DNA from: Opitutus sp. GAS368
Lineage (GTDB): Bacteria; Verrucomicrobiota; Verrucomicrobiia; Opitutales; Opitutaceae
Direction of reading: 5' to 3'
DNA length: 64,000 nt
Assembly (NCBI RefSeq): GCF_900104925.1
Contig: NZ_LT629735.1
Span: forward strand, 2,388,291 to 2,452,290
Of this stretch, positions 23,567-33,354 are shown piece after piece (position 1 is the stretch's first letter; the number at the start of each line of letters is the position of its first letter). The position numbers and the translations under genes are program-made. The notes under the pieces are model-generated. The model ran no database searches and was not told the DNA's origin. It saw only the letters and a program-made list of their open reading frames with translations.

Positions 23567-25947
23567 GCGCGGTGGGCCCGGGCTGCCGCGGCCTGGTCGG
23601 GGCTGGCCGTGAAGCTGACCTCGATCGATTTGCTGGTCGGGGTTTCGCTTTCGTCCGCGATGCTATCGATCGGGACCAGCACGTTGGCTTCGGGGAAATA
23701 CGTCGCGGCACAGCCGCAGGGAATCTCGTAGGGCGCCACCATGAAGCGGTGTGCGATTCGTTCCTGACCGGCGTAATGGCTGGTGATGTCGACGAACAGC
23801 CCCTGCTGGAAACCGAGGGCGGCGATGTCGTCGGGATGCAGGAAAACCACTCGGCGTCCGCCATGGATGCCGCGGTAGCGGTCGTCGAGGCCGTAGATCG
23901 TCGTGTTGAACTGGTCGTGCGTGCGCATCGTCTGCAGCAGGAACCGGCCGGGTGCGACCGGCACAAAGCTGGTCGCCGCCGTGTGGAAATTGGCGCGCCC
24001 GGTGGCGGTGCGGAAGACGCGTTCGCGGGCGCCGTTCGGCAGGTAAAACGGGCCTTGGCTGATGCGCGCGTTGAAATCGGTGAAGCCGGGAATCACCCGC
24101 GAGATGTGGTCGCGGATGATCGCGTAGTCATGGCTCATGCCGGTCCAGTTGATCGTCGATGAGGGCAGCGTGGCGCGGGCGATGCCCGCGATGATGGCCA
24201 CCTCGCTGAGCAGGGTGTCGCTGACCGGTTTCAAGCGACCGCGCGACGAACCCACGATGCCCATCGAATCCTCCACGGTGACGAATTGCTCGCCCGTGGC
24301 GCGTTCGTCGCTGTCGGTGCGACCGAGGCAGGGCAGGATCAGGGCGGTGCGGCCGGTGATGAGGTGGGAGCGGTTGAGCTTTGTGGCGATGTGGACGGTC
24401 AGGTCGCAGCGGCGCAGTGCCTCGGCAGTGAACGCGGTGTCGGGCGTGGCCTGCAGGAAATTTCCGCCGAGCGCGACGAAGGCCTTCACGCGACCGTCGT
24501 GCATGGCCTTGATGGCCTCGACGGCACCGTAGCCGTGATGGCCCGGCGGGGTGAAATGAAATTCCTTCTCCAGCGCCGCGAGCAGGGTGTCGGGCGGTTT
24601 TTCCCAGATGCCCATGGTGCGGTCGCCCTGCACGTTGCTGTGGCCGCGCACCGGGCACACGCCGGCGCCGGTCCGGCCGATGTGGCCGCCCAGCAGCAGC
24701 AGGTTCACGGCGTAGCGGATCGTATCGACGGCGTTCTTGTGCTGGGTGAGGCCCATGGCCCAGCAGATGATCATGCGCTTGGAGCCGGCCATCATGGCGC
24801 CAGCGGCGCGAATGTCGGACTCAGCCACGCCGGACAGGCGCACCCATTCGGCAAAGTCGCCTTCGCGGATGTCCTTGGCGAATTCGTCGAAGCCCGTGGT
24901 CAGGTTTGCGATGAAATCCCGGTCCAGCACCGAGCCGGGGTTGGCCTGTTCGGCCTCAAGTATCAGGCGGGCGAGCGCCTTGAAGAGCGACAGATCGCCA
25001 TTGAGGCGCACGGGCAGGAACAAATCGCTCAACGCCGTGCTTTTGCCGAGCAGCATGGCGGCAAACTTGAGCGGGTTGGAGTATTCCTCGGGGTTCGGAT
25101 TCTTCACCCGCATCAGGCCGACCTCGCGCAGCGGGTTGATCGCGATGATCTTCGCGCCGCGCTTCTTGGCGTTCTCCAGCGTCGTCATCATGCGTGGGTG
25201 ATTGGTGCCCGGGTTCTGGCCGGCGATGACGATCAGGTCGCTGGCTTCGAGGTCCTCAAGCGTGACCGTGCCCTTCCCGATGCCGATGGCGGCGTTGAGC
25301 GCGCAGCCGCTCGATTCATGGCACATGTTGGAGCAATCCGGCAGGTTGTTCGTGCCGTAGGCGCGGGCGAAGAGCTGGTAGAGGAAGGCCGCCTCGTTGC
25401 TGGCGCGACCCGACGTGTAGAACGCGGCCGCGTCTGGCGAGGGTAGGGCGCGTAATCGTTCGCCGATGAGCGTAAAGGCCTCGTTCCACGCCATGGGTTC
25501 ATAGTGATCGCTGCCAGTGCGAAGCACCATGGGCTCGGTCAGCCGGCCTTGCAGTTCGTGCCAGTGGTCGGATTGCTCCGCGAGGGCGGATATGGAGTAT
25601 TCGCGGAAAAATTCCGCGGTGATTGTCCGGGTCGTGGCCTCACTGGCGATGGCCTTGGCGCCGTTTTCGCAAAACTCGAAGACATGGCGCTTCTCATCCG
25701 GACTGGGCCAAGCGCAGCTCTGGCAGTCGAAACCGTCCTTTTGGTTGACCTTGGCAAACGCCTTGGCGGTGCGCACGACACCCGCGCGGCCCAGACCATG
25801 TTCGAAACTCTTGGCAATGGCGGTCAAGCCGGCCGCGGCATGAGGCAAGGGCTTAAGCCGGGGGGTCGTCGTCTCAGGCGGCGGCTCTGCGCGGGGACCG
25901 GGGAGGGAAGACGGGAGAGGATTCACAGTGGCATGAGCCGGAATCAA
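23563..25947 (-). CDS. YdeP/FdhF-like molybdopterin oxidoreductase alpha subunit
   Basis: A protein of about 794 residues of the bis-MGD oxidoreductase superfamily. It has the YdeP-type N-terminus (DGFDCQSCAWPSPDEKR), then AAFYTSGRASNEAAFLYQLF, NMCHESSGCALN with a candidate Mo-ligand Cys, IAGQNPGTNHPRMM, RTGAGVCPVRGHSNVQGDR and a C-terminal dinucleotide-binding domain. It lacks the four-Cys [4Fe-4S] pattern of classical FdhF, keeping only one CxxC. No in-frame ATG exists near the start: it must begin at TTG (used here) or a GTG seven codons later. It follows the SDR gene by 14 bases and overlaps fdhD. The electron acceptor and substrate are unknown; no beta or gamma subunit gene is present. 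Confidence 0.88.
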   Translation of the reverse strand: MIPAHATVNPLPSSLPGPRAEPPPETTTPRLKPLPHAAAGLTAIAKSFEHGLGRAGVVRTAKAFAKVNQKDGFDCQSCAWPSPDEKRHVFEFCENGAKAIASEATTRTITAEFFREYSISALAEQSDHWHELQGRLTEPMVLRTGSDHYEPMAWNEAFTLIGERLRALPSPDAAAFYTSGRASNEAAFLYQLFARAYGTNNLPDCSNMCHESSGCALNAAIGIGKGTVTLEDLEASDLIVIAGQNPGTNHPRMMTTLENAKKRGAKIIAINPLREVGLMRVKNPNPEEYSNPLKFAAMLLGKSTALSDLFLPVRLNGDLSLFKALARLILEAEQANPGSVLDRDFIANLTTGFDEFAKDIREGDFAEWVRLSGVAESDIRAAGAMMAGSKRMIICWAMGLTQHKNAVDTIRYAVNLLLLGGHIGRTGAGVCPVRGHSNVQGDRTMGIWEKPPDTLLAALEKEFHFTPPGHHGYGAVEAIKAMHDGRVKAFVALGGNFLQATPDTAFTAEALRRCDLTVHIATKLNRSHLITGRTALILPCLGRTDSDERATGEQFVTVEDSMGIVGSSRGRLKPVSDTLLSEVAIIAGIARATLPSSTINWTGMSHDYAIIRDHISRVIPGFTDFNARISQGPFYLPNGARERVFRTATGRANFHTAATSFVPVAPGRFLLQTMRTHDQFNTTIYGLDDRYRGIHGGRRVVFLHPDDIAALGFQQGLFVDITSHYAGQERIAHRFMVAPYEIPCGCAATYFPEANVLVPIDSIADESETPTSKSIEVSFTASPDQAAAARAHRA

Positions 25948-25961
25948 GTAAATGAGCTAGA

Positions 25962-26714
25962 TTAAAGCGACGCCAAAAACCCTCCGTCCACATATAGGAT
26001 CTGTCCGTTGACGAAATCAGATGCGGGTGACGCCAGAAACACCACGGCTCCGACAAGATCCTGGGGCGTTCCCCATCGGCCAGCCGGTGTGCGCTGTTTC
26101 ACCCAGGCATCGAAGTCGGGTCTGGCGGCGAGATGCTGGGTCATCTCGCTCAACATATACCCCGGACCAATGCCGTTTGCTTGGATGCCGCGGCGTCCCC
26201 ATTCCACCGCCATGGCCTTGGTGAGCATCTTCAGGCCGCCTTTGGCCGCCATGTAGTTCCCCGTGGTGGGCCGGCCGGCTTCGCTCATCAGCGAACAGAT
26301 GTTGATGATTTTTCCGCGGCCACGGACCAACATGGTGGCGACGGCGGCCTGAGAGGTCAGGAAGGCGCCGGTCAAATTGGTGTCCAATACGCATTGCCAG
26401 TCGGCGAGCGCCAGTGTTTCCAAAGGACCGTAACGGTGGATCCCGGCGTTGTTGACCAGGATGTCGATCGGCTCCAAGCCGGACGCGAACGCGGCGTTTA
26501 TGGCAGCGGCATCGGTTACATCGAAGGCGAGCGGTTGTGCCCGGATACCCGAGCCGCGCAATTCGGCCGCCGTAGCCGCGGCGCGCAGCGGATCAATATC
26601 GTTGATGATGAGCTCAGCGCCGGCGGAGGCGAGGCCTCGCGCCATGGCGAGGCCAAGTCCTTGGCCAGATCCTGTGATCAACGCACGCCGGCCTGTTAAA
26701 TCGAAGAGATCCAT
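25962..26714 (-). CDS. SDR-family oxidoreductase, gluconate 5-dehydrogenase-like
   Basis: A 250-residue short-chain dehydrogenase. It shows TGSGQGLGLAMARGLA (cofactor), NNAGIHRYG, catalytic Ser in IINICSLMSEAG and YMAAK (Tyr-x3-Lys), and ends in GQILYVDGGFLASL. The overall style is that of gluconate 5-dehydrogenase and KduD proteins that reduce keto-gluconates. It is the last sugar gene of the inositol run, 57 bases after iolG. A role on 5-keto-2-deoxygluconate or another inositol-derived keto acid is possible but is inference. Confidence 0.88.
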   Translation of the reverse strand: MDLFDLTGRRALITGSGQGLGLAMARGLASAGAELIINDIDPLRAAATAAELRGSGIRAQPLAFDVTDAAAINAAFASGLEPIDILVNNAGIHRYGPLETLALADWQCVLDTNLTGAFLTSQAAVATMLVRGRGKIINICSLMSEAGRPTTGNYMAAKGGLKMLTKAMAVEWGRRGIQANGIGPGYMLSEMTQHLAARPDFDAWVKQRTPAGRWGTPQDLVGAVVFLASPASDFVNGQILYVDGGFLASL

Positions 26715-26771
26715 GAGAGCGCGCGATTTTTTGATTCAGTGGGTTCAGCAGCCGGTGGCACCGCCATTTTC

Positions 26772-27779
26772 TCAGGACTGAAAATGTTTGGTTGGGAGCT
26801 TGATTGCTCGTCCCGTGCGAAGCGACTTTGCCGCCGCTTCGGCGAGGACCAGTGCCTGGCGACCATCTTCGCCGTTTACGGGAAGCGGTTTGCGCTGGGT
26901 TGTCGCCTCGACGAAGGCAGACAACTCGAGCCGGTAGGCGACGGCGTATCGCTCAAGGAAGAAATGGAGCGGCTTGTCCACGCTTACCGAACGGGCGTCG
27001 GCCAGTTCAACAGTGGTCGGGGTAAGATTGCCGGCGAGCAGTCGGCCTTTGGCGCCGTGAACTTCGACGCGCTGATCGTAACCGTAGGCGGCGCGACGAC
27101 TGTTATTGATGTGGGCGAGCTTTCCCGAGGCGGTTTTCATCACCACCATCACCGAGTCCGTATCGCCGGCATGCGCGATGTCCGGATCGATCAGGCAGCT
27201 GCCGGCGGCGAAGACTTCGACCGGCTCCTCGCCAAGGAGCCACCGCGCCATGTCGAAATCGTGAATCGTCATGTCGCGGAACTGTCCGCCGGAGATTTTG
27301 ACATAGCTCACCGGCGGAGGGGCGGGGTCCCGGCTGGTGATAATCACTTGCTCGACCGCGCCGATCTCTCCGGTGCGAAGCCGGCGGTGCAACTCTGCGA
27401 AGCTCGGGTCGAATCGGCGATTGAAGCCGACCAGCATCGGAACCCCGGCCTTTTTCACGGCGGCAAGACACGCATCGACCCGCTTTAGCGAGAGATCAAT
27501 GGGTTTCTCGCAGAAGATGGCCTTACCGGCGCGGGCGGCGGCAATCACGAGATCGGCGTGAGTGTCGGTGGAGGAGGCAATGATAACCGCGTTGACTTCG
27601 CGGTCGCCGAGGGCGGTGGCGGTATCGACAACGCGGGCTCCATATTTTCCCGCGAGGGCTTGGGCGCTGGCGGGATTGACGTCCACGACATAGCGAAGGC
27701 GGGCGTTAGCGGAAGCCGCCAGATTGGCGGCATGGATAGCACCGATGCGTCCGGCGCCGAATTGAGCGAAAGTGAGCAT
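26772..27779 (-). CDS. iolG: Inositol 2-dehydrogenase (Gfo/Idh/MocA family)
   Basis: A 335-residue NAD-dependent enzyme that oxidises myo-inositol to scyllo-inosose, the first step of the pathway. The Rossmann motif is FGAGRIGAIHAANL. The conserved EKP (AIFCEKPIDLSLK) and the catalytic stretch GGQFRDMTIHDFDMARWLLG with Asp and His are typical of IolG. It sits between iolA and an SDR gene in a run that also holds iolB, iolD and iolE, which strengthens the functional call. Confidence 0.92.
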   Translation of the reverse strand: MLTFAQFGAGRIGAIHAANLAASANARLRYVVDVNPASAQALAGKYGARVVDTATALGDREVNAVIIASSTDTHADLVIAAARAGKAIFCEKPIDLSLKRVDACLAAVKKAGVPMLVGFNRRFDPSFAELHRRLRTGEIGAVEQVIITSRDPAPPPVSYVKISGGQFRDMTIHDFDMARWLLGEEPVEVFAAGSCLIDPDIAHAGDTDSVMVVMKTASGKLAHINNSRRAAYGYDQRVEVHGAKGRLLAGNLTPTTVELADARSVSVDKPLHFFLERYAVAYRLELSAFVEATTQRKPLPVNGEDGRQALVLAEAAAKSLRTGRAIKLPTKHFQS

Positions 27780-27818
27780 GGGAAAGGGGTGGAGCGTTGA
27801 TGGAGGAAGGGCTTGGGT

Positions 27819-29315
27819 TTACTTGCGCCAAATGTCGCCTTCGCCGTCAATAAACCACCGGGACGTGGTGACCTTTGGTTGCGTATAGAACATGACGCCG
27901 GCGCGGCCCTGCATGTGCAGATCGCCGAAGAACGATTCGTTCCAGCCACTGAAGGGGAACATCGACATCGGCGCAGGCACGCCGACATTGATGCCGATCA
28001 TGCCGGCCGACACGCGATGCTTGAACTCGCGCGCGGCGGCACCGCTGCGGGTGAAGATCGCGGCGCCGTTGCCGAAACTCGATTGGTTCGCCAGCGCGAT
28101 GGCCTGGTCCAGGTCGGACATGTGAAGCACATTGAGCACGGGACCGAAGACTTCCTCCTGCGCGAGCTTCATCTCGGTGCGCACGTCCTCGACGATCGTC
28201 GCACCGAGATAGAAGCCGTTGGGCGCATCCGTGACCTTTACGCTGCGTCCATCCGCGACCACCCTGGCTCCGGCGCGTTCGCCCTCGTCGACCAGGCTGC
28301 GCACCCGATCGCGATGGGCGGCCGTGATGACGGCCCCCATGCCGGGTTGCTTCTCGACGTCGGTGCGACCGACCGTGAGCGCTTGGGCGGCTTTGACCAG
28401 TTCGGGCAGCAGCTTGCCGCCCCGGTCGCCAACCGTCAGCATGCTGGCTCCGGCCATGCAGCGTTCGCCGGCGCAGCCGAACGCGGCGTTCATGATGCCT
28501 TCAACGGTTTTCCCGATATCCGCATCAGGCATGACGACCACGTAGTTTTTGGCGCCGCCATTGGCTTGCACGCGCTTCCCGTGGGCGGTGCCGGTCGTAT
28601 AGACATGCCGCGCGACCGGGGTTGATCCAACAAATGAAACCGCCTTCACCAAGGGATGTTTGAGCAGCGCATCGACCGCGTCCCGACCGCCGTGGACAAG
28701 ATTGAAGACGCCCTTCGGCAGCCCGGCCTCGGCCAGCAATTGGGTGAGACGGATGGCAGTGAGCGGCACGCGCTCACTGGGCTTAAGGACAAAAGTGTTG
28801 CCGCACACGAGGGCGAGCGGGAACATCCACAGCGGGATCATCGCCGGGAAGTTGAAAGGAGTGATGCCGGCGCACACGCCGAGCGGGTGGCGGGCGAGTT
28901 CGCCGTCGATGCCCCGGGCGATGTTCGGCAGCAGTTCGCCCGTGAGCAGAGTCGGCGCGGCACAGGCAAGCTCCACGACTTCATAGCCGCGAAACAGATC
29001 GCCACGCGCCTCGGCGTAGGTCTTGCCGTGCTCGCGGCAGATGAGACGCGCGATTTCGTCGAAGTGTTGTTCGATCAGCGTGCGGTATTTGAACATCACG
29101 CGCGCGCGTTCGACGGCGGGTGTGTCCGCCCACGCTGGAAACGCGGCGTGGGCCGCACGGACGGCGGAGTCGACCTCGGCTGCACCGCCAAGCGGCAGCT
29201 CGCCGAGGACTTCGCCGAGCGAGGGATTGAACACCGGCGAGCGCGGGGCGCCCGCAAAGGTCGTCCATTCGCCGTCGATATAGAAAGGATGTTGGAAGGA
29301 GGTGGGGTGGGTCAT
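27819..29315 (-). CDS. iolA: Methylmalonate/malonate semialdehyde dehydrogenase (CoA-acylating)
   Basis: A 498-residue aldehyde dehydrogenase of the MmsA/IolA family, which turns malonate semialdehyde into acetyl-CoA and CO2. Landmarks are GVCAGITPFNFPAMIPLWMF, AVSFVGSTPVARHVY, the catalytic Cys in GCAGERCMAGAS and the IGINVGVPAPMSMFPFSGW segment of this family. The ATG before THPTSFQHPFYIDGEW was chosen over an upstream in-frame one because homology starts there. In an iol locus it performs the last step. It follows the transaldolase-like gene by 133 bases. Confidence 0.93.
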   Translation of the reverse strand: MTHPTSFQHPFYIDGEWTTFAGAPRSPVFNPSLGEVLGELPLGGAAEVDSAVRAAHAAFPAWADTPAVERARVMFKYRTLIEQHFDEIARLICREHGKTYAEARGDLFRGYEVVELACAAPTLLTGELLPNIARGIDGELARHPLGVCAGITPFNFPAMIPLWMFPLALVCGNTFVLKPSERVPLTAIRLTQLLAEAGLPKGVFNLVHGGRDAVDALLKHPLVKAVSFVGSTPVARHVYTTGTAHGKRVQANGGAKNYVVVMPDADIGKTVEGIMNAAFGCAGERCMAGASMLTVGDRGGKLLPELVKAAQALTVGRTDVEKQPGMGAVITAAHRDRVRSLVDEGERAGARVVADGRSVKVTDAPNGFYLGATIVEDVRTEMKLAQEEVFGPVLNVLHMSDLDQAIALANQSSFGNGAAIFTRSGAAAREFKHRVSAGMIGINVGVPAPMSMFPFSGWNESFFGDLHMQGRAGVMFYTQPKVTTSRWFIDGEGDIWRK

Positions 29316-29448
29316 TTGAAAATGGCTATCGAGACGCGAAAGATACAGGCGCCAAAGGGTCGATCCGCACCAAACGTCAGGGATGGATGATCGATCCAAG
29401 CGTTTTCTCCTGATGAGTTGAGGTTTGGGAACGGGGGTTCATTACGAC

Positions 29449-30507
29449 TCAGCCGAGCATGGCCGCCCGGACGATGGCCAGAAGATCGGCGTAGCCGGCG
29501 AGAAACTGGTCGAGCGTATGCACGGTCGCGCCGTAACGGACGAACTCCGCCCGTTTCATGCCGTCCTCGTCGTGCGCCTTGATAAAGTCGGGAAACTTCG
29601 CACGCAGTTCGGCGAGGATGGCGTCGTCCACCGGTTGGTCGAGGGTCAGGCGGGGCTGCGCGGCGGCATTGTTGAACTTCGTCCACCACGTGTATGGTAT
29701 CGTCTGCAGGACCTCGCGGCCGATGATCTGCGACCAGTGGCCTTCGTGGCGATAGGCCGCGGCGAGCAGTGTGCCTGGCCGGCCGCTCTCCAGAAAAAGC
29801 CGATGGGCGCGCTTGAAAACGGCGATGCCGGCCCAGTCGATGACCCCGGGCGTGGTGGCAATCTTCTTCGCCGCGGCGACACGTTTCAATTGATCGTCCA
29901 CGCGGCCAATCATCAGCGTGATGTAGGGACGGATCGCGTCGGCGTCGTGGCCGGCTGCGCGCGCGCGTTTGAGCCCGCGCTCCAAGGCGGCGGACACGGC
30001 GAGGGCCTGTGGCACGGTGAAGCTGACGGTGGCGTTCACGCGCACCCCGCGCGCCGTCATCTCTTCCATGGCGGCGATGCCGGTGTCGGTGGCTGGCGCC
30101 TTGATGGCGATGTTGGGTGCGAGTGAGGTGAGTTCAATGGCTTGTGCGACCATGAGGTCCTTGTTCGGGTAAAACTTCGGGTTCACCTGCATCGACAGGA
30201 ATCCCTTCGCGCCTTTCGTCCTCTCGTAGACGGGTAGGAGTTGCCGCGCGGACTGAATGCCGAGCGCGTGGATGAGCTTCCAAGCGAGTTCGTCCTCGAT
30301 GGCGTGGGGATGATCCTTGATGAGCTGCTCGAGGATCGGCAGGCAGAGCTGGGGATTAGCCTTGGCGGTTTGCGAAACGATGACGGGATTCGACGTGCCG
30401 CCCACGGCCCCGAGCGCCACGGCTTCGCCGAGTTCAGCGGGAGCACCTGAGTCGTTCCACCAATCGGCCCCGAGGGCCGACATCTGGGACATGCGTGAAA
30501 TATTCAT
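29449..30507 (-). CDS. Transaldolase-family class I aldolase in the inositol operon
   Basis: A 352-residue TIM-barrel enzyme of the transaldolase family. It has GGTSNPVIVSQ near the N-terminus, the Schiff-base Lys K136 in NIAIKAPATDTGIAAM, and VRVNATVSFTVPQALAVSAAL after it, the normal transaldolase succession. It is longer than fructose-6-phosphate aldolase (about 220). The ATG giving NISRMSQMSALGADWW was preferred to a TTG five codons upstream. It lies directly after iolE and before iolA, where an IolJ aldolase would be expected. I infer it could cleave an inositol-derived keto acid to malonate semialdehyde; ordinary pentose-phosphate transaldolase activity is the alternative. Confidence 0.85.
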   Translation of the reverse strand: MNISRMSQMSALGADWWNDSGAPAELGEAVALGAVGGTSNPVIVSQTAKANPQLCLPILEQLIKDHPHAIEDELAWKLIHALGIQSARQLLPVYERTKGAKGFLSMQVNPKFYPNKDLMVAQAIELTSLAPNIAIKAPATDTGIAAMEEMTARGVRVNATVSFTVPQALAVSAALERGLKRARAAGHDADAIRPYITLMIGRVDDQLKRVAAAKKIATTPGVIDWAGIAVFKRAHRLFLESGRPGTLLAAAYRHEGHWSQIIGREVLQTIPYTWWTKFNNAAAQPRLTLDQPVDDAILAELRAKFPDFIKAHDEDGMKRAEFVRYGATVHTLDQFLAGYADLLAIVRAAMLG

Positions 30508-30522
30508 GATGATAGGTTTCAA

Positions 30523-31449
30523 TCAGACTCCGGTCTGCTGGCGGACATAGTCGCGGGCGCGAGTGGCCTTGGGCAGGGCGGGCACCTTGACCGGATCCTC
30601 CTCGGCTTCGACCACCAGCCAACCGCGATAGTCCGCACCGGCCAGGAGTGCGAAAATCGCGGGATAATCTACGCAGCCGTCACCGGCCACCGTGAACACG
30701 CCGTTAACCACAGCCCGATAGAACGACCAGCCCTCGCGGCGCACGCGCTCGGCGACTTCGGGCCGGACACTCTTGAGGTGCACATGGGCGATGCGAGCGG
30801 CGTAACGCCGGGCCACGGCAACCGGATCGATGCCGGCGAAGGCAAGGTGGCCGGCATCGAGCAGCAGCCGGAGCTCGGGCACCCCGGCGAGAAGGCGATG
30901 CAGGTCGGTTTCATTCTGGATCACCGTGCCCATGTGATGATGATAGACGACCTGCATGTCCTCGGCCACGGCGAGCGCGGCCAAGTGCTTCAGGCCGGCA
31001 AGCAGCCTGGGCCATTCGGCCTCGCTAAGGCGGGGCGCAAGTTTGTCGCCAAAGCCGAGCGCAGTGTCGCGGTCGCCATGAATGCAACGAGTGCATTCGG
31101 CGACGATCACCACGCGGGCGCCGAGGGCCTTGAGCAGGTTGCTGTGGGCGCGGAAGGAGCGTTCCTCTTCCGCAAGCTCCCGCGAGACGAGATAAGTGCT
31201 GTGCCAGCCGCTGACGAGCCGGAGATCATGGCGGCCGAGGGCATCGGCGAGGGGGCCCGGCGTGCGCGGATAGGCATGGCCCAGTTCGCTGCCAGAGAAA
31301 CCGGCGGTTCGCATTTCGCGGAGAATCGTGTCCAGCGGCACATCGCCCGCGAGATCGTTGAAGTCGTCATTGCTCCAGATGATCGGGTTGGCACCGACGA
31401 GGCAGTCGTGCAGCTGAACGAGGGGCGGGGTGAACGGCAGAGAGGGCAT
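30523..31449 (-). CDS. iolE: Myo-inosose-2 dehydratase
   Basis: A 308-residue xylose-isomerase-fold protein that dehydrates scyllo-inosose. Family blocks are NPIIWSNDDFNDLAGD, VVYHHHMGTVIQNETDLHRL, LLLDAGHLAFAG and IAHVHLKSVRPEV, which supply the metal-binding Glu, Asp and His residues. It ends with YRGWLVVEAEEDP. The gene is three bases from iolD and immediately followed by the transaldolase-like gene, so it is in the core of the operon. Confidence 0.93.
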   Translation of the reverse strand: MPSLPFTPPLVQLHDCLVGANPIIWSNDDFNDLAGDVPLDTILREMRTAGFSGSELGHAYPRTPGPLADALGRHDLRLVSGWHSTYLVSRELAEEERSFRAHSNLLKALGARVVIVAECTRCIHGDRDTALGFGDKLAPRLSEAEWPRLLAGLKHLAALAVAEDMQVVYHHHMGTVIQNETDLHRLLAGVPELRLLLDAGHLAFAGIDPVAVARRYAARIAHVHLKSVRPEVAERVRREGWSFYRAVVNGVFTVAGDGCVDYPAIFALLAGADYRGWLVVEAEEDPVKVPALPKATRARDYVRQQTGV

Positions 31450-31452
31450 AAA

Positions 31453-33354
31453 TCAGTAATAGAAGCGTTGTTTCTTCACCGCTTTCTCGTAGGTGCGGCG
31501 GGCCGCGCGCACGGACGGGACTCCCGACAGTGCGGCCGGGGGCACATCCCACCAGGAGAAGCCCTGCATGACCGAATGCGGCGTCACCGGCACGTAGATG
31601 AGGCAGGTGTTGCGCTCAGCCCGGGCGGCAGTGAGGGCCTGCTTGAGCGATACCGCATCGGTGGCGGTAAACACCGTTGCCCCAAGACTGCGGGCATTGG
31701 CGGCGTAGTCGACGGTGAGAGGGGCACCGTCCAGGCGGCCGCTCGTGCCCGACCGGTGCCGGAATTCGTTGCCGAAGCTGCGGCCGCCGCAGGCTTTCTG
31801 AAGGTTGTGAATGCAGCCGTAGGCGGTGTTGTCGCTTAGCACGACGGTGATCTTCAGTCCTTCCTGCACCGCCGTGACAATCTCGTGGTTGAGCATCAGG
31901 TAACTGCCGTCGCCGAGAAAGGCATAAACCTCCCGCTCCGGATCAGCCAGCTTGACGCCGAACGCGCCTGCGATCTCGTAGCCCATGCAGGAGTAGCCGT
32001 ATTCGGAGTGGTAGTCGGTCGGAGAGTGGCCGCGCCAAAGTTTGTGGATATCGCCGGGGATGCCGCCGGCCGCGTGAACCACCGTGCTGGCTTCGTCGCA
32101 GAATTCATTGAGCACGCGGATGACCTCGCTCTGATACAAGCGACTGTCGGGGCTCGGCTTGCCGGGCGACGTCATCGCGCGCCAGGGCTTTTCCCACGCG
32201 GTCCGGGCGCGGGCGATCGCGCGGGAGTGCGCCGCGGGCACGCGCCAGCCACGGAGCGCCTGGCCGAAAACGGCCAGGGTGGCGCGGGCGTCGCCAAGGA
32301 GAGGGAAGGCCCCGTGCTTGGCCACGTCGGCCGCATGGACGTTGATCGAGATGAAGCGGGCCTTCGGATCTTGAAACTGGCTTTTTGACGCCGTGGTAAA
32401 ATCCGCCAAACGCGTGCCCACGACCACCACGACGTCCGCGATGGTGGCGATGCGATTGGCGGCCAGCGTGCCCGTGACGCCGATCGCACCAAGCCCGAGG
32501 GCGTGGGATTCAAGCAGCGCACCCTTGCCGGCCTGCGTCACAGCCACCGGGATGCCGGTGATTTCGGCGAATTTATTCAACGCGGCGCAGGCGCCCGAGT
32601 AATGCACGCCGCCACCGGCGACCAGCAGGGGGCGTTTCGCGGTGCGGAGGATAGCGGCCGCGGCCGTCAGCGCGGCGATCGGCGGGAGCGCGCGCGGAAC
32701 ATCGTAAACGCGCTTGGCGAAGAAATTCACCGGGCAATCAAACGCCTCGGATTGCACGTCCTCGGGCAGGGCAATCGTGACCGCGCCCGTTTCCGCGGGG
32801 TCGGCCAGCACGCGCATGGCTTCGGGCAACGCGGTCAGGATCTGCTCGGGGCGGTTGATGCGGTCCCAATAGCGCGAAACCGGTTTGAAGCAGTCGTTGA
32901 CACTGACATCCTGCGAGCCGGGGTATTCGAGTTGCTGGAGCACGGGCCCAGGCCGGCGGTTGGCAAAAATATCGCCGGGTAGCAGGAGCACGGGCAGGCG
33001 GTTGATGGTGGCGGTGGCCGCACCAGTGACCATGTTGGTCGCACCGGGGCCGACGGAGGTCGTGCAGGCCAGCGTGCCGAGCCGCCGCTTGGTTTTCGCA
33101 TAGGCAATGGCGGAGTGAACCATGGCCTGCTCGTTTTTTGGCTGAAAATACGGCAGCATTTTACCGCCGTGCTCCTCCAGCGCCTGGCCCAGGCCGGCCA
33201 CGTTTCCATGCCCGAAGATGCCGCAAATACCGTTGATCAGCCGGTGCTCAACGCCGTCACGGCGCACATATTGCGCCTGCAGGAACCGCACCACAGCGGC
33301 GGCAGTGGTAATCCGGACGGTTTTCACGCGAAAAGGTGGGGGGAGGGTTTCCAT
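31453..33354 (-). CDS. iolD: 3D-(3,5/4)-trihydroxycyclohexane-1,2-dione acylhydrolase
   Basis: A 633-residue thiamine-diphosphate enzyme that opens the cyclitol ring to 5-deoxyglucuronate. The N-terminal pyrimidine-binding domain has GICGIFGHGNVAGLGQAL. The C-terminal domain has the TPP motif starting GDGSYLMLNHE and ending VLSDN. IolD-specific stretches include SEYGYSCMGYEIAGAFG and FGNEFRHR. The ATG (ETLPPPFRVKTVRITTAAAV) was chosen because the frame upstream is the shadow of iolB; it overlaps the iolB end by 31 bases. It follows iolB and precedes iolE. Confidence 0.95.
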   Translation of the reverse strand: METLPPPFRVKTVRITTAAAVVRFLQAQYVRRDGVEHRLINGICGIFGHGNVAGLGQALEEHGGKMLPYFQPKNEQAMVHSAIAYAKTKRRLGTLACTTSVGPGATNMVTGAATATINRLPVLLLPGDIFANRRPGPVLQQLEYPGSQDVSVNDCFKPVSRYWDRINRPEQILTALPEAMRVLADPAETGAVTIALPEDVQSEAFDCPVNFFAKRVYDVPRALPPIAALTAAAAILRTAKRPLLVAGGGVHYSGACAALNKFAEITGIPVAVTQAGKGALLESHALGLGAIGVTGTLAANRIATIADVVVVVGTRLADFTTASKSQFQDPKARFISINVHAADVAKHGAFPLLGDARATLAVFGQALRGWRVPAAHSRAIARARTAWEKPWRAMTSPGKPSPDSRLYQSEVIRVLNEFCDEASTVVHAAGGIPGDIHKLWRGHSPTDYHSEYGYSCMGYEIAGAFGVKLADPEREVYAFLGDGSYLMLNHEIVTAVQEGLKITVVLSDNTAYGCIHNLQKACGGRSFGNEFRHRSGTSGRLDGAPLTVDYAANARSLGATVFTATDAVSLKQALTAARAERNTCLIYVPVTPHSVMQGFSWWDVPPAALSGVPSVRAARRTYEKAVKKQRFYY

